The translations under genes and the position numbers were made by a program. Under the pieces are notes generated by a model that did no database searches, had not been told where the DNA came from, and was given only the letters and a program-made list of their open reading frames with translations. A DNA stretch of 64,000 nucleotides, taken from Mesorhizobium sp. M8A.F.Ca.ET.218.01.1.1. Its GTDB lineage: Bacteria; Pseudomonadota; Alphaproteobacteria; Rhizobiales; Rhizobiaceae. This document shows, piece after piece, positions 34,556 to 42,208 of the stretch. The stretch lies in NCBI RefSeq assembly GCF_004791165.1, contig NZ_SRUZ01000010.1, positions 1 through 64,000 on the forward strand, read 5' to 3'. The number at the start of each line of letters is the position of its first letter. The stretch's first letter is position 1.

Positions 34556-35614
34556 TCAAAGCAGCGGCACGTTCAGCCGCGCGCCCTTGATGATGATGCC
34601 GCCCCGGTCGCCGATCTCTATCGAGCCATAACGCTGCCGGAAGCAGTCCGGCAGCGGCCGGTCGCCGGGGATAGACAGCCACAGGCGCAGCATATGGCGC
34701 CGCTTGCCCGGTTCAGGCCAATCGCGAAAACCCGTGCGGTCGTGAAGCAGCGAATGATTGTAGACGAACTGCATGTCGCCGGGCCGAAGCCGCATCGACA
34801 GGTTCAACCGGGGATCATTGGCGAGGCTGTCGAAGAGATCCAGCGCTTCGACATGGGCGGCGGTGAGTCGCATGGCATCGGGAAAGCGTTGCGCGCTGTC
34901 GACGTACTGGCGCTGATAGATGCCGGTCAGCAGTCCGGCATGCCAGTTGAGCACCGGGATTTCGAAATAGGGCTTTTGCCCTTCCGGTATTTCGCCGCGC
35001 CGGTCGGTGGCGATCGGATCAAACAGCATGCGGACGAGATCAGGCCGTCTTTTTCGCATCTCGTTGTAGATCCTCACCGTGCTGACCAGCAGGGACTCGC
35101 CGCCTTGCATGGCGTCTTGCAGGCAAAGCAGGCCGACGACATCGGCGGAATCGGTGTGAAATGTCTGGCGCTCCGCCGTCTGGTAGATGCGCGTCCTGGT
35201 GTCCCTGGCGTCGGCGCCGATGTCGCGGACATGGCCGAGGATATGGCCCTGGGCATTCTGGGACCGCGCGCTACCCAGATGGGCGCCAACCCCGCAGAAG
35301 ATCGTTGCCGCCATCTCGGCGGAATATCTTTCGACCGGGAGACCGCGCAGCACCTCGAAGCCAATACCGGCAATCAGTTTTTCGCGAAGCGCGGCAAGAT
35401 GGCAGTCAAGCCGGGGCAAAGGGAAATCAGCCTGGGTCAGGCCGCCGATATCATGCGAGCCGGCAAGGAAGCTGGTTGCGGCGGCTTCCAACTCGGCTAC
35501 GTCCTGCGGCTCCAGTTCGACGAGCCATGTCTCGGTGTGCCTGGCCATGTCCTCACCAGTCCACGCGGCGGGAATGTCGATCTGTACCGGTGGCAGGTCT
35601 GTTGTCTCGCGCAT
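34556..35614 (-). CDS. TauD/TfdA-family Fe(II)/2-oxoglutarate dioxygenase
   Basis: A 352-residue cytoplasmic oxygenase. The iron ligands are H153 and D155 (FHTDSAD) and a distal His in HSLLHDRTGF (H291 most likely). The 2-oxoglutarate anchor is R310 in HMLRLWLS. The family hydroxylates taurine, sulfonates, carnitine precursors and many others, and this sequence does not tell which. PILNWHAGLLTGIY-like and RFPDAMRLTAAHVEALD regions resemble those in rhizobial proteins of unassigned substrate. The gene stands alone and converges on rpoD. Confidence 0.83.
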   Translation of the reverse strand: MRETTDLPPVQIDIPAAWTGEDMARHTETWLVELEPQDVAELEAAATSFLAGSHDIGGLTQADFPLPRLDCHLAALREKLIAGIGFEVLRGLPVERYSAEMAATIFCGVGAHLGSARSQNAQGHILGHVRDIGADARDTRTRIYQTAERQTFHTDSADVVGLLCLQDAMQGGESLLVSTVRIYNEMRKRRPDLVRMLFDPIATDRRGEIPEGQKPYFEIPVLNWHAGLLTGIYQRQYVDSAQRFPDAMRLTAAHVEALDLFDSLANDPRLNLSMRLRPGDMQFVYNHSLLHDRTGFRDWPEPGKRRHMLRLWLSIPGDRPLPDCFRQRYGSIEIGDRGGIIIKGARLNVPLL

Positions 35615-35895
35615 GAAGCTCTCCGGCGGCTGGACGGGCCTCGGACGTTTTGCCGGGCTGACGCCACGACGGAGATTGCCGCAATCAAGCGGGTTTTCAA
35701 ACAGGGCTTCAACTGGCCGCGCTCACTGCAATGGGGCCGGCGCGGTAGCGCTTGCAGGACGTCGGCAGCGGGAGGATAATCCGACGTCGGATGCATTTTT
35801 CGGGCGACAACCCCGGAAGCCCGCCCCGGTCGAGACCGTGTCGACAGACCAACGGCCTCGTTGCCGTGCTCCGTGGCCCCGGAGGGAGGTGTGCC
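35615..35895. other. Intergenic region between dioxygenase and GYD genes
   Basis: A 281-base divergent region. A perfect 14-base palindrome ATCCGACGTCGGAT lies at 35779-35792 and may be an operator. GGAGGGAGG precedes the GYD start. Nothing else was recognised. Confidence 0.4.
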
Positions 35896-36189
35896 ATGAC
35901 AAGCTACATCGTGCTGATGAACTGGACCGAGCAGGGCGCCAAAAATTTGCGCGAGTCACCGAAGCGGCTCGACGCCGCCAGGAAGCAATTGGGTGAGATG
36001 GGTGGATCGTTCAAGGCGTTCTACCTGACCATGGGCGAGTACGACATGGTGGCGGTGGTCGAGGCGCCCGACGACGCGATCCTGGCGCGTTTCTCGCTGA
36101 TGCTGGCGGCAGCCGGCAACATCAGGACGCGGACGATGAAGGCCTTCCCCGAATTCGCCTATCGCGAGATCATCACCTCACTTGGATAA
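35896..36189 (+). CDS. GYD-domain protein
   Basis: A 97-residue cytoplasmic protein of the GYD family, a ferredoxin-like fold named for a conserved Gly-Tyr-Asp. Here the motif is MGEYDMVAVVEAPDD, with EYD in place of GYD. It opens MTSYIVLMNWTEQGAKNL, as family members do. The function is unknown; a small ligand-binding or oligomerising role is usually supposed. It has a strong ribosome site (GGAGGGAGG). Confidence 0.82.
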   Translation: MTSYIVLMNWTEQGAKNLRESPKRLDAARKQLGEMGGSFKAFYLTMGEYDMVAVVEAPDDAILARFSLMLAAAGNIRTRTMKAFPEFAYREIITSLG

Positions 36190-36313
36190 TGAGGTTTCCG
36201 ACGGCCGGGTCAGGTGCCGCCTCAACGGCACCTGATCCGGCGTTCCGACAAATTCGACATCTGCCTCGGGACAGGGCGCCTCGCCATGGTAGACGCGGCC
36301 AGGAGAGATCGCG

Positions 36314-36580
36314 ATGAACATTTTTTCGACACCGGCCATCGGCCTTGCCTTGATATCCATGATGCCCGTCGATGCCGGCGCCGCGCAAAAATCGGTCGCC
36401 ATGGCCAATCCGGCATCGGTCCATTGCGGTGCGATCGGCGGCCGCTTCGTGGTCAGGAAGGACAAGGCCGGCAACGAATACGGGTTTTGCCGCCTGCCCA
36501 ATGGACGCCTGTGCGAGGAGTGGGCGCTGTTTCGCGACAACAAATGCGTCGGGCCGAAGGCCGCGATGCGTCGGAACTGA
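36314..36580 (+). CDS. DUF333-domain exported protein
   Basis: An 88-residue exported protein. Residues 1-23 are a signal peptide. The mature part has the DUF333 pattern ANPASVHCGAIGG, then GFCRLPNGRLCEEWALF and NKCVG, with four Cys that should form two disulfides. The family is often labelled hemolysin-like, which has no functional support here. AGGAGAG precedes ATG 36314. Confidence 0.83.
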   Translation: MNIFSTPAIGLALISMMPVDAGAAQKSVAMANPASVHCGAIGGRFVVRKDKAGNEYGFCRLPNGRLCEEWALFRDNKCVGPKAAMRRN

Positions 36581-36658
36581 CGCGTCTGTTGGAAGCGGCG
36601 CAAGCCGTGTCGTGCGGTCCCGTCGATGACATGGCGCGCCGCCGTGATAGGGTGAGCC

Positions 36659-37723
36659 ATGTCCGAAGCACAGTCCCATTCGCATCTGTGGCCAGGCGTG
36701 CCGCTTGCCCTTGGCTCGGCCGCCTTGTTCGGCGCGACGCCGCCGCTGTCCAAATTGCTGCTCGACAGCGTCAGCCCGTTCATGCTGGCGGGTCTGCTGT
36801 ATCTCGGCGCCGGCATTGGCCTGGCGCTCTACCGGCTCTTGCGCGGCAGGCAAGCCGGCGCCGGCGAAGCGCGCCTGGCCGCCGGGGACATTCCGTGGCT
36901 GGCGCTGGCGATCGGCATGGGCGGCATCGTCGGGCCGGTGCTCCTGATGTTCGGCCTCACCCTCAACACGGCGTCCAGTTCCGCCCTGCTGCTCAATCTG
37001 GAGGGGCTGGCGACGATGGCCATTGCCTGGCTCGTCTATCGCGAGAATGTCGACCGGCGCCTGCTTTTCGGCGCCTTCGCCATCCTGGCGGGCGCGCTGC
37101 TGCTGTCCTGGGCGGGGCAAGGCGTTGCCTTCAATCTTGGCGCGCTGCTTGTCGCGGGGGCCTGCCTGGCATGGGGCCTGGACAACAATTTCACCCGCAA
37201 GATATCGGCGGCCGATCCGGTGGCCATCGCCATGCTGAAGGGATTGGTGGCGGGCGCCGCCAATGTCGGGCTGGCGCTCGCCTCCGGCGCGGCGTTTCCA
37301 GCCGCGACGACGGTGATGGCCACGGCCGCCGTCGGTTTCTTCGGCATCGGCGTCAGCCTCGTGATGTTCATCCTCGCGCTGCGGCATCTCGGCACGGCAC
37401 GCACGGGAGCCTACTATTCGCTCGCTCCCTTCATCGGCGCGTTGCTGGCGATCCTGATGCTGGGCGATGCCGTCACGCTCAAGCTCGGCATTGCCGGCCT
37501 GCTGATGGGGGTTGGCCTGTGGCTGCATCTGTCCGAGCGTCATGATCACGAGCACGACCATGAAGCGCTGGAACACGAGCACAGCCATGTGCATGACGAG
37601 CATCACCAGCATCATCATGACGGGCCGGTCAGCGAGCCGCATTCGCACTGGCACCGGCATGCGCCGCTGCGTCACAAGCATCCGCACTATCCCGACCTGC
37701 ACCATCGGCACGATCACGGCTGA
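36659..37723 (+). CDS. EamA/DMT transporter with His-rich C-terminal tail
   Basis: A 354-residue membrane protein with ten helices in two EamA repeats (about 10-285), a drug/metabolite exporter fold. The last 65 residues are cytoplasmic or periplasmic and hold about 25 His (for example HDHEHDHEALEHEHSH), as in Zn, Ni or Co transporters and chaperones. A second short His pair lies near the N terminus (SHSHLW). This suggests metal sensing or export, though it is inference. The DCC-family gene starts three bases after its stop, and a His-rich PadR gene follows. Confidence 0.8.
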   Translation: MSEAQSHSHLWPGVPLALGSAALFGATPPLSKLLLDSVSPFMLAGLLYLGAGIGLALYRLLRGRQAGAGEARLAAGDIPWLALAIGMGGIVGPVLLMFGLTLNTASSSALLLNLEGLATMAIAWLVYRENVDRRLLFGAFAILAGALLLSWAGQGVAFNLGALLVAGACLAWGLDNNFTRKISAADPVAIAMLKGLVAGAANVGLALASGAAFPAATTVMATAAVGFFGIGVSLVMFILALRHLGTARTGAYYSLAPFIGALLAILMLGDAVTLKLGIAGLLMGVGLWLHLSERHDHEHDHEALEHEHSHVHDEHHQHHHDGPVSEPHSHWHRHAPLRHKHPHYPDLHHRHDHG

Positions 37724-37726
37724 CCG

Positions 37727-38107
37727 ATGCCAGGGCCAGCGCTGACCGTCTGGTACAACACGCGCTGCCCGGTCTGCGATGCCGGCATCAGCCGGCAGAA
37801 GCGGCGGCTAATCGAGGCGGTCAAGGCCGGGCGGATCGCGTTTCGCGACATCAACCTGGAGCCCGATGCGCTGTCGTCGCATGGCGCCTCGCTGGAGGAT
37901 ATCCGCCGACGGCTGCATGCGACCGATGCCGAGGGTGGATTGCTCGTTGGCGCCGACGTCGCGGTCGCGGTCTGGCTGGCAACGCCGGGCGAGGGCTGGC
38001 TGGCGAGCCTGTTCGGCAATCGGCTCGTGCTGCCGCTGACCCGCCTTGCCTATGATCGCTTCGCCGATCTGCTCTACGCCTGGAATCGGCGCAAGGCCCG
38101 CTGGTAG
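37727..38107 (+). CDS. DCC-family thiol-disulfide oxidoreductase (DUF393)
   Basis: A 126-residue thioredoxin-fold-like protein. The motif YNTRCPVCD carries the redox CxxC near residues 14-17, shortly after the first strand, as in the DCC family (named for its Asp-x-x-Cys-x-x-Cys). The rest (LPLTRLAYDRFADLLYAWNRR) is the usual C-terminal helix set. It is translated from the same mRNA as the EamA transporter (three-base gap). A role in keeping Cys or bound metals reduced would fit, but is not shown. Confidence 0.82.
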   Translation: MPGPALTVWYNTRCPVCDAGISRQKRRLIEAVKAGRIAFRDINLEPDALSSHGASLEDIRRRLHATDAEGGLLVGADVAVAVWLATPGEGWLASLFGNRLVLPLTRLAYDRFADLLYAWNRRKARW

Positions 38108-38189
38108 CCTCCCTCCACACTATCCAACCCAGCCGGGCCTGACGCGTCGACGCCATGGATGTCGCTTGGCTCATGGCCAGATACATCGT

Positions 38190-38245
38190 AAGATATATCT
38201 TGACTCAGCAGTTTGGTGTGCCTAATTAAGATATATCGTAAGATA
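38190..38245. promoter_or_regulatory. Paired ATATATC operators of the PadR gene
   Basis: A perfect 12-base palindrome AAGATATATCTT lies at 38190-38201. AAGATATATC recurs at 38228-38237, followed by GTAAGATA. Both copies are joined to a GTAAGATA sequence, in opposite order. They precede the padR start by 20-75 bases, consistent with autoregulation. Confidence 0.55.
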
Positions 38246-38264
38246 GAACTCAAGGAGCAATCAA

Positions 38265-38948
38265 ATGCACAGACACAATCATTCCGACCATCATCATTTC
38301 GGCGAGCGCATGTTCATGCACATGGCCGGCAAGTTCGGTGGCAGAGGCGGCGGCGGCTTCGGTCCGTTCGGGGGCAGGGGCGGCGGGCGCGGTGGCCCGG
38401 GCGACATCTTTCGCGCCGGGCGGATGCTCGCCGATGGCGACCTCAAGCTGATCACGCTGTCGCTGCTGGCCGAGGCGCCGCGCCATGGCTACGACATCAT
38501 CAAGGCGCTGGAAGAGCGCACCAGCGGCATCTACAGTCCGAGCCCTGGCGTGGTCTACCCGACGCTGACCTTCCTGGAAGAGGCCGGTTATGCCGTCTCG
38601 TCGAGCGAAGGCAACAAGAAGGTGTTTTCGATCACCGAGGCCGGGCAGGCGCATCTGGCCGACAACCGCGAGATGATCGACGGCGTGCTCGAACACCTCG
38701 AACGCTTCGGCCGCAAGATGGCCAAGGCGCGCGACTGGTTCGGCTGGAGCGACGACGGCGAGGACCGTCGCGGCGGCCGTGGCGGTCGTGGCGAACGCTC
38801 GGAAACGCGTGACGAATTCCGCGCCATCCGCCACCGGCTGCGCGCGGCGCTCGGCGACATCGTCGATGCCCCTGCCGAAAAACAGGCCGAGGCGATCGCC
38901 ATTCTCGAAGCCGCCGCCGAAGCGCTGGAAGCGCTTACACACCGCTGA
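38265..38948 (+). CDS. PadR-family regulator with His-rich N terminus
   Basis: A 227-residue PadR-type repressor. Residues 1-20 hold seven His (MHRHNHSDHHHFGERMFMH), and 21-48 are Gly/Arg-rich and disordered. The winged HTH is at about 55-130 (HGYDIIKALEERTSGIYSPS, then VVYPTLTFLEEAGYV-like residues), and a C-terminal dimerisation helix ends the protein. The N-terminal His cluster could bind a transition metal. It probably represses itself through the ATATATC repeats upstream. The His-rich EamA transporter lies just before it. Confidence 0.85.
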   Translation: MHRHNHSDHHHFGERMFMHMAGKFGGRGGGGFGPFGGRGGGRGGPGDIFRAGRMLADGDLKLITLSLLAEAPRHGYDIIKALEERTSGIYSPSPGVVYPTLTFLEEAGYAVSSSEGNKKVFSITEAGQAHLADNREMIDGVLEHLERFGRKMAKARDWFGWSDDGEDRRGGRGGRGERSETRDEFRAIRHRLRAALGDIVDAPAEKQAEAIAILEAAAEALEALTHR

Positions 38949-38983
38949 GCCAGCAAGACCGGTTCTTGCCAGTTAGACCGCAA

Positions 38984-39009
38984 AAAAGCCCGGGGAGACC
39001 CGGGCTTTT
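38984..39009. terminator. Bidirectional terminator between padR and yiaA-like genes
   Basis: AAAAGCCCGGG (38984-38994) and CCCGGGCTTTT (38999-39009) form an eleven-base perfect stem with a GAGA loop. A-run and T-run on either side let it serve both convergent genes. Confidence 0.85.
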
Positions 39010-39029
39010 GTCGTGGGGCCATGCCGGCA

Positions 39030-39290
39030 TCATTCCTTGCCGACATATTCGCTGATCAGCTTTTCGTTGCGCGCCTTTTCGATCTTGGCGGTGGTCTCGG
39101 CGGAGATACGCTCGTCGGTGCGATACTTGACCAGGTTCACCAGGCTGCCGGTGAGCAGCAGGATGCCCATGCCCCAGTAGCCCTTGGTCGACAAGTCGAC
39201 GGGCGCCAGCCACAGCGACAGGCCAAGCATGAAGTAGGCGGCGCCGACCGAGACGGTGTTGAACATGATGTAGGTCTGGTTGCTGTTCAT
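39030..39290 (-). CDS. YiaA/YiaB-type two-helix inner-membrane protein
   Basis: An 86-residue protein with two membrane helices (about 10-30 and 40-55) linked by a short loop, then a charged C-terminal tail (YRTDERISAETTAKIEKARNEK). This is the YiaAB domain. No molecular role is established for the family. It follows the pspA-like gene by 63 bases on the same strand, suggesting an envelope-related role in one operon. Confidence 0.82.
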   Translation of the reverse strand: MNSNQTYIMFNTVSVGAAYFMLGLSLWLAPVDLSTKGYWGMGILLLTGSLVNLVKYRTDERISAETTAKIEKARNEKLISEYVGKE

Positions 39291-39353
39291 TGTCGTGTTC
39301 CTTTGATTGGATCGAAGTCGGGTTTGACAGGATTGTGGTCAGGTCCAAGGTCT

Positions 39354-40031
39354 TCAGTTGATGGTCTTCATGCGTTCCAGCACGTCCCTGGCGCACACCT
39401 TCACCGCCGGGCCGTGCCCGGCGTCGGCAAGGCGGTCGCGGATCGCGTCATGACGCAGCTCGCCGTCGATCTCGTCGAGAATGCCGGCCTCCTCGAACGG
39501 ATCGCTGGCTCCCTTGATGCGGGCTAAAAGCTCCTCGGCGTCGTTGAGGCTCGCCGAATGGCCGATCGACCTGACGAGGCGCGACTGCGCCTTGCGCTCG
39601 GCATCGATGGCCCGGGCCGAGATCATGCCCTGGTTGAGGTCGATGATGCGGCGGTGCGCCCGCTCCACCGAGACGCGCATCCGCAAGGTCTTTTCGCCAA
39701 GGCTTTGCACCGTGGCACGGCGGACCTCGCGTTCATTTTCCAGTTCGGCGATGGCCGCGGCCCCGCTTTCGGCTAGCCCGTCGTTGCTGGCGGCCAGTGC
39801 GCTGATCGTGCGTGTCTCCAAGTCGGCGTGGCGGCGGTCGAGATGGTCGAGGCCGGCCTGCTCGGCACGTTGGCGCACGATCAGTGAGGCAAGCGTCTGC
39901 TTGGCGGCGGCAAGTCCCGTCTCGGCATCGCGAATGCGCTGCGCCAGAAGGTCGATGGCGAAGCGATCCTTCAGGCCGTCCTCGGCCCGTGCGCTCGCGC
40001 CGTCGAGCAATGTTCTGATCAGGCTAAGCAT
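39354..40031 (-). CDS. PspA/IM30-family membrane-stress protein
   Basis: A 225-residue, almost wholly helical coiled-coil protein of the PspA/Vipp1 type. It opens MLSLIRTLLDGASARAEDGL, which acts as the amphipathic membrane-binding helix. Long heptad-rich segments follow (RIRDAETGLAAAKQTLASLIV; RAEQAGLDHLDRRHADLETRT). Such proteins form rods or rings that support damaged inner membrane. ATG 40031 follows GGGAGAAG. The pspF/pspBC partners are absent; instead a TetR regulator is divergent and three palindromes lie between. Confidence 0.8.
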   Translation of the reverse strand: MLSLIRTLLDGASARAEDGLKDRFAIDLLAQRIRDAETGLAAAKQTLASLIVRQRAEQAGLDHLDRRHADLETRTISALAASNDGLAESGAAAIAELENEREVRRATVQSLGEKTLRMRVSVERAHRRIIDLNQGMISARAIDAERKAQSRLVRSIGHSASLNDAEELLARIKGASDPFEEAGILDEIDGELRHDAIRDRLADAGHGPAVKVCARDVLERMKTIN

Positions 40032-40055
40032 GGTTCTTCTCCCTTCGAAGTTTCT

Positions 40056-40126
40056 GTGAACAATGTTCACGATGCCAACGTAACAGGAAATGAACACTGT
40101 TCAAGAGCTTTTTTGAACGCTGTTCA
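40056..40126. promoter_or_regulatory. Three TetR-type operators between pspA and tetR
   Basis: The sites are GTGAACA-A-TGTTCAC (40056-40070, perfect), TGAACA-C-TGTTCA (40091-40103, perfect) and TGAACG-C-TGTTCA (40114-40126, one mismatch). Centres are 34 and 23 bases apart. The first lies 25 bases from the pspA start codon, so it probably covers that promoter. Confidence 0.75.
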
Positions 40127-40211
40127 CGATGCGCGGCATATGGTAAACGAAGCGGCATCGGGTCGCGAACAGCAGGCCATCCGCAAGGCGCGCTCATTCA
40201 GAAGGAAAAGC

Positions 40212-40853
40212 ATGGCACTGGACAAGGAAGAGGCGGGCGAGCGGGTGCTGGCCATTGCCGAGACGCTGCTCAACGAAGGCGGCATGGACAATCTGAAGGC
40301 CAGGACCATCGCCGAACAGGCGGGCATCTCGGTCGGCTCGGTCTACAATCTGTTTTCCGATCTCGACGGTGTGCACCGCGCCGTCAACATGCGGCTGCTC
40401 GACCGGCTGGGTGTCGCGGGGGCGGCGGCGATGGCCGACCTTGGCAGGCGCGGCATCACCGACGTGCGCCAACGGCTGATGGCACTGGCCGGCGCCTATG
40501 TGCGCTTCGTCGAGGCTCATCCCGGCAGCTGGCCGGCGCTGCTTGCCTTCAACAGGCGGCGTCCGGTGCTGACCGAGCCCGATGTCTATGAGGCGCGGCT
40601 CGACCAGTTGTTCGAGATCATCGCCAGTGTCCTTGCCGATGGCGGCTTCGATCTCGACGAGGACACGCGCCGGATCGCCGCGCGAACCCTCTGGTCAAGC
40701 GTGCACGGCATCGTCACCAGCGGTTATGCGGCCAGGTCCGTGCGCCGGCAGGCGGACGAGATCGACCAGCAGATCGCGCTCCTCGTCTGTGTCTTCATCA
40801 GGGGGCTGGAACGAGGCGGCACATTCGCGCATGCTGGGAAAACAACGTCGTGA
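40212..40853 (+). CDS. TetR-family regulator of the pspA-like operon
   Basis: A 213-residue TetR-type repressor. The HTH lies at about residues 28-47 (KARTIAEQAGISVGSVYNLFSDLDG) and the ligand/dimer domain follows. ATG 40212 starts MALDKEEAGERVL with AAGGAA upstream; the long upstream open frame runs through the operators and is rejected. Three palindromes between it and the pspA-like gene indicate control of both. The HlyU-like gene 44 bases downstream is probably co-transcribed. Confidence 0.85.
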   Translation: MALDKEEAGERVLAIAETLLNEGGMDNLKARTIAEQAGISVGSVYNLFSDLDGVHRAVNMRLLDRLGVAGAAAMADLGRRGITDVRQRLMALAGAYVRFVEAHPGSWPALLAFNRRRPVLTEPDVYEARLDQLFEIIASVLADGGFDLDEDTRRIAARTLWSSVHGIVTSGYAARSVRRQADEIDQQIALLVCVFIRGLERGGTFAHAGKTTS

Positions 40854-40897
40854 ATCGCATACCGACGGCGGTCGTAGGCGACAAGGAGATTTGAGCG

Positions 40898-41191
40898 ATG
40901 TCTTTTCTGAAACGTCTTTTCGGCGGCGGTGGCGGCGAAGCGGCCGAGCCTGCAAGTGCCGCGCCCGCCAAGCAGGTCGAACACAAGGGGTTCACGATCA
41001 GCGCCACGCCCTACAAGACCGAGGGCCAGTACCAGACCTGCGGCGTCGTCTCCAAGGAGGTCGATGGCGTGGTGAAGGAGCACAAATTCATCCGCGCCGA
41101 CCGCTTTGCCGGGCTGGACGATGCCGTCGATATCTCGATCAAGAAGGGCATCCAGCTCGTCGACGAGCAGGGCGAGCGAATTTTCGGCTAG
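40898..41191 (+). CDS. HlyU-family protein
   Basis: A 97-residue protein of the HlyU family as defined in alphaproteobacteria. It opens MSFLKRLFGGGGGEA, and the core HKGFTISATPYKTEGQYQTCG and HKFIRADRF make a small beta-rich fold. It has no recognisable HTH and is unrelated in fold to the ArsR-like HlyU of Vibrio, so the label regulator is doubtful. The position after tetR suggests a part in the same envelope-stress response. Confidence 0.78.
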   Translation: MSFLKRLFGGGGGEAAEPASAAPAKQVEHKGFTISATPYKTEGQYQTCGVVSKEVDGVVKEHKFIRADRFAGLDDAVDISIKKGIQLVDEQGERIFG

Positions 41192-41228
41192 GGCACAAGA
41201 CGCGCCATACCTTACCGAAGCAGATGCA

Positions 41229-42116
41229 TCAGTTCGTCCGGGATTGAGTGACCGCCGGCGCGGGAGCAACCGTCGGCGTCGGTGCGGCCGTCGCCGGGGG
41301 AGTGGCCTTGGCCTCAGATCCACCAATGACATAGCCCGGCTCTTCCGAGTACGAATAGACCTTCGTTACGATGCCTGATTTGAGCGCTTCAGCGTCCCAG
41401 ACGTTATATAGGCCCTGCGGTGTTGCCAGCCCCATCATGGCGAACACATCGGCGCTGTTGAGGCCCATTTGGTCGAAATAATCTGACATCATCTGCTTCA
41501 GCGCCGGATCAGCCACGGTCGAAATTTCATCGAGATTTCTTCTGCCGTTGTGCATTCGGGGTTTGTTCCGGCCGTTCGTTATCTGATGGACGGCGATACG
41601 GGCAGTGGCAGCCGCGGCGCGAACCCGGCCTCCGGCCAAGGCCCATGGGCAAGCCGAGAAACAGTACGCCCCGCCAGAATGAACTTCCCCTTCCGACCAG
41701 CCGTCCCTAACGATCTTTTCCGGACAGCGCGGAACCAGCATCGGGCAGCCATTCAACTGCGTCCTGCCTATCGCGGTTTCGAGGTTGGCGTCCCGGATCA
41801 TGTGCCCGATCGCAAGCGCCGCATCCACGTTTCCGCCGCCGGACTGAAACACGATCGGAAGTCTCTGGCCCTTCAGACTCCGCAGAAACTTCTCAAATTG
41901 TCTATCTGTATCAGGTTTAATGATACCTTCTGCGGATATCCATTGAATGCAGCTTACATTGCAATCGCCGTTCCGAACCAAAATGAAATTCATAGGCCAT
42001 TCTTCGGGCGCTTTCTGCTTTGCGGCGCCCGACGAGGTGCCAACCAAGGTCAGGGACGCAAGGAAACCTGCGACAATCAAGCGAAAGACTGCCCGCAAGC
42101 CCAGGCGAGTTGCCAT
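41229..42116 (-). CDS. ClpP/crotonase-like exported protein
   Basis: A 295-residue exported protein. Residues 1-31 are a signal peptide. The body resembles the ClpP/crotonase fold: PIVFQSGGGNVDAALAIGHMI for the first nucleotide-sized loop, and AYCFSACPWALAGGRVR, which carries the Ser at the position of the ClpP nucleophile, followed by AVHQIT with a His. Pairs of Cys suggest disulfides. This may be a periplasmic serine hydrolase of unknown substrate. The C-terminal 30 residues are Pro/Thr/Ala-rich. No ribosome site is clear; a TTG six codons upstream is an alternative start. Confidence 0.7.
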   Translation of the reverse strand: MATRLGLRAVFRLIVAGFLASLTLVGTSSGAAKQKAPEEWPMNFILVRNGDCNVSCIQWISAEGIIKPDTDRQFEKFLRSLKGQRLPIVFQSGGGNVDAALAIGHMIRDANLETAIGRTQLNGCPMLVPRCPEKIVRDGWSEGEVHSGGAYCFSACPWALAGGRVRAAAATARIAVHQITNGRNKPRMHNGRRNLDEISTVADPALKQMMSDYFDQMGLNSADVFAMMGLATPQGLYNVWDAEALKSGIVTKVYSYSEEPGYVIGGSEAKATPPATAAPTPTVAPAPAVTQSRTN

Positions 42117-42208
42117 GATGGAAAACCCCCACAAACAAAAGAAGAACCCTCGAGCACTCCGTTTGAAGCGCTCGAGGTCCCCATATCAGCCGGTGTGCCG
42201 TCAGGGTA

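Noticed and set aside
40056..40211. N-terminal extension of the TetR gene
   Set aside because: It would cover all three operators; the ATG at 40212 has a ribosome site and starts the normal domain.
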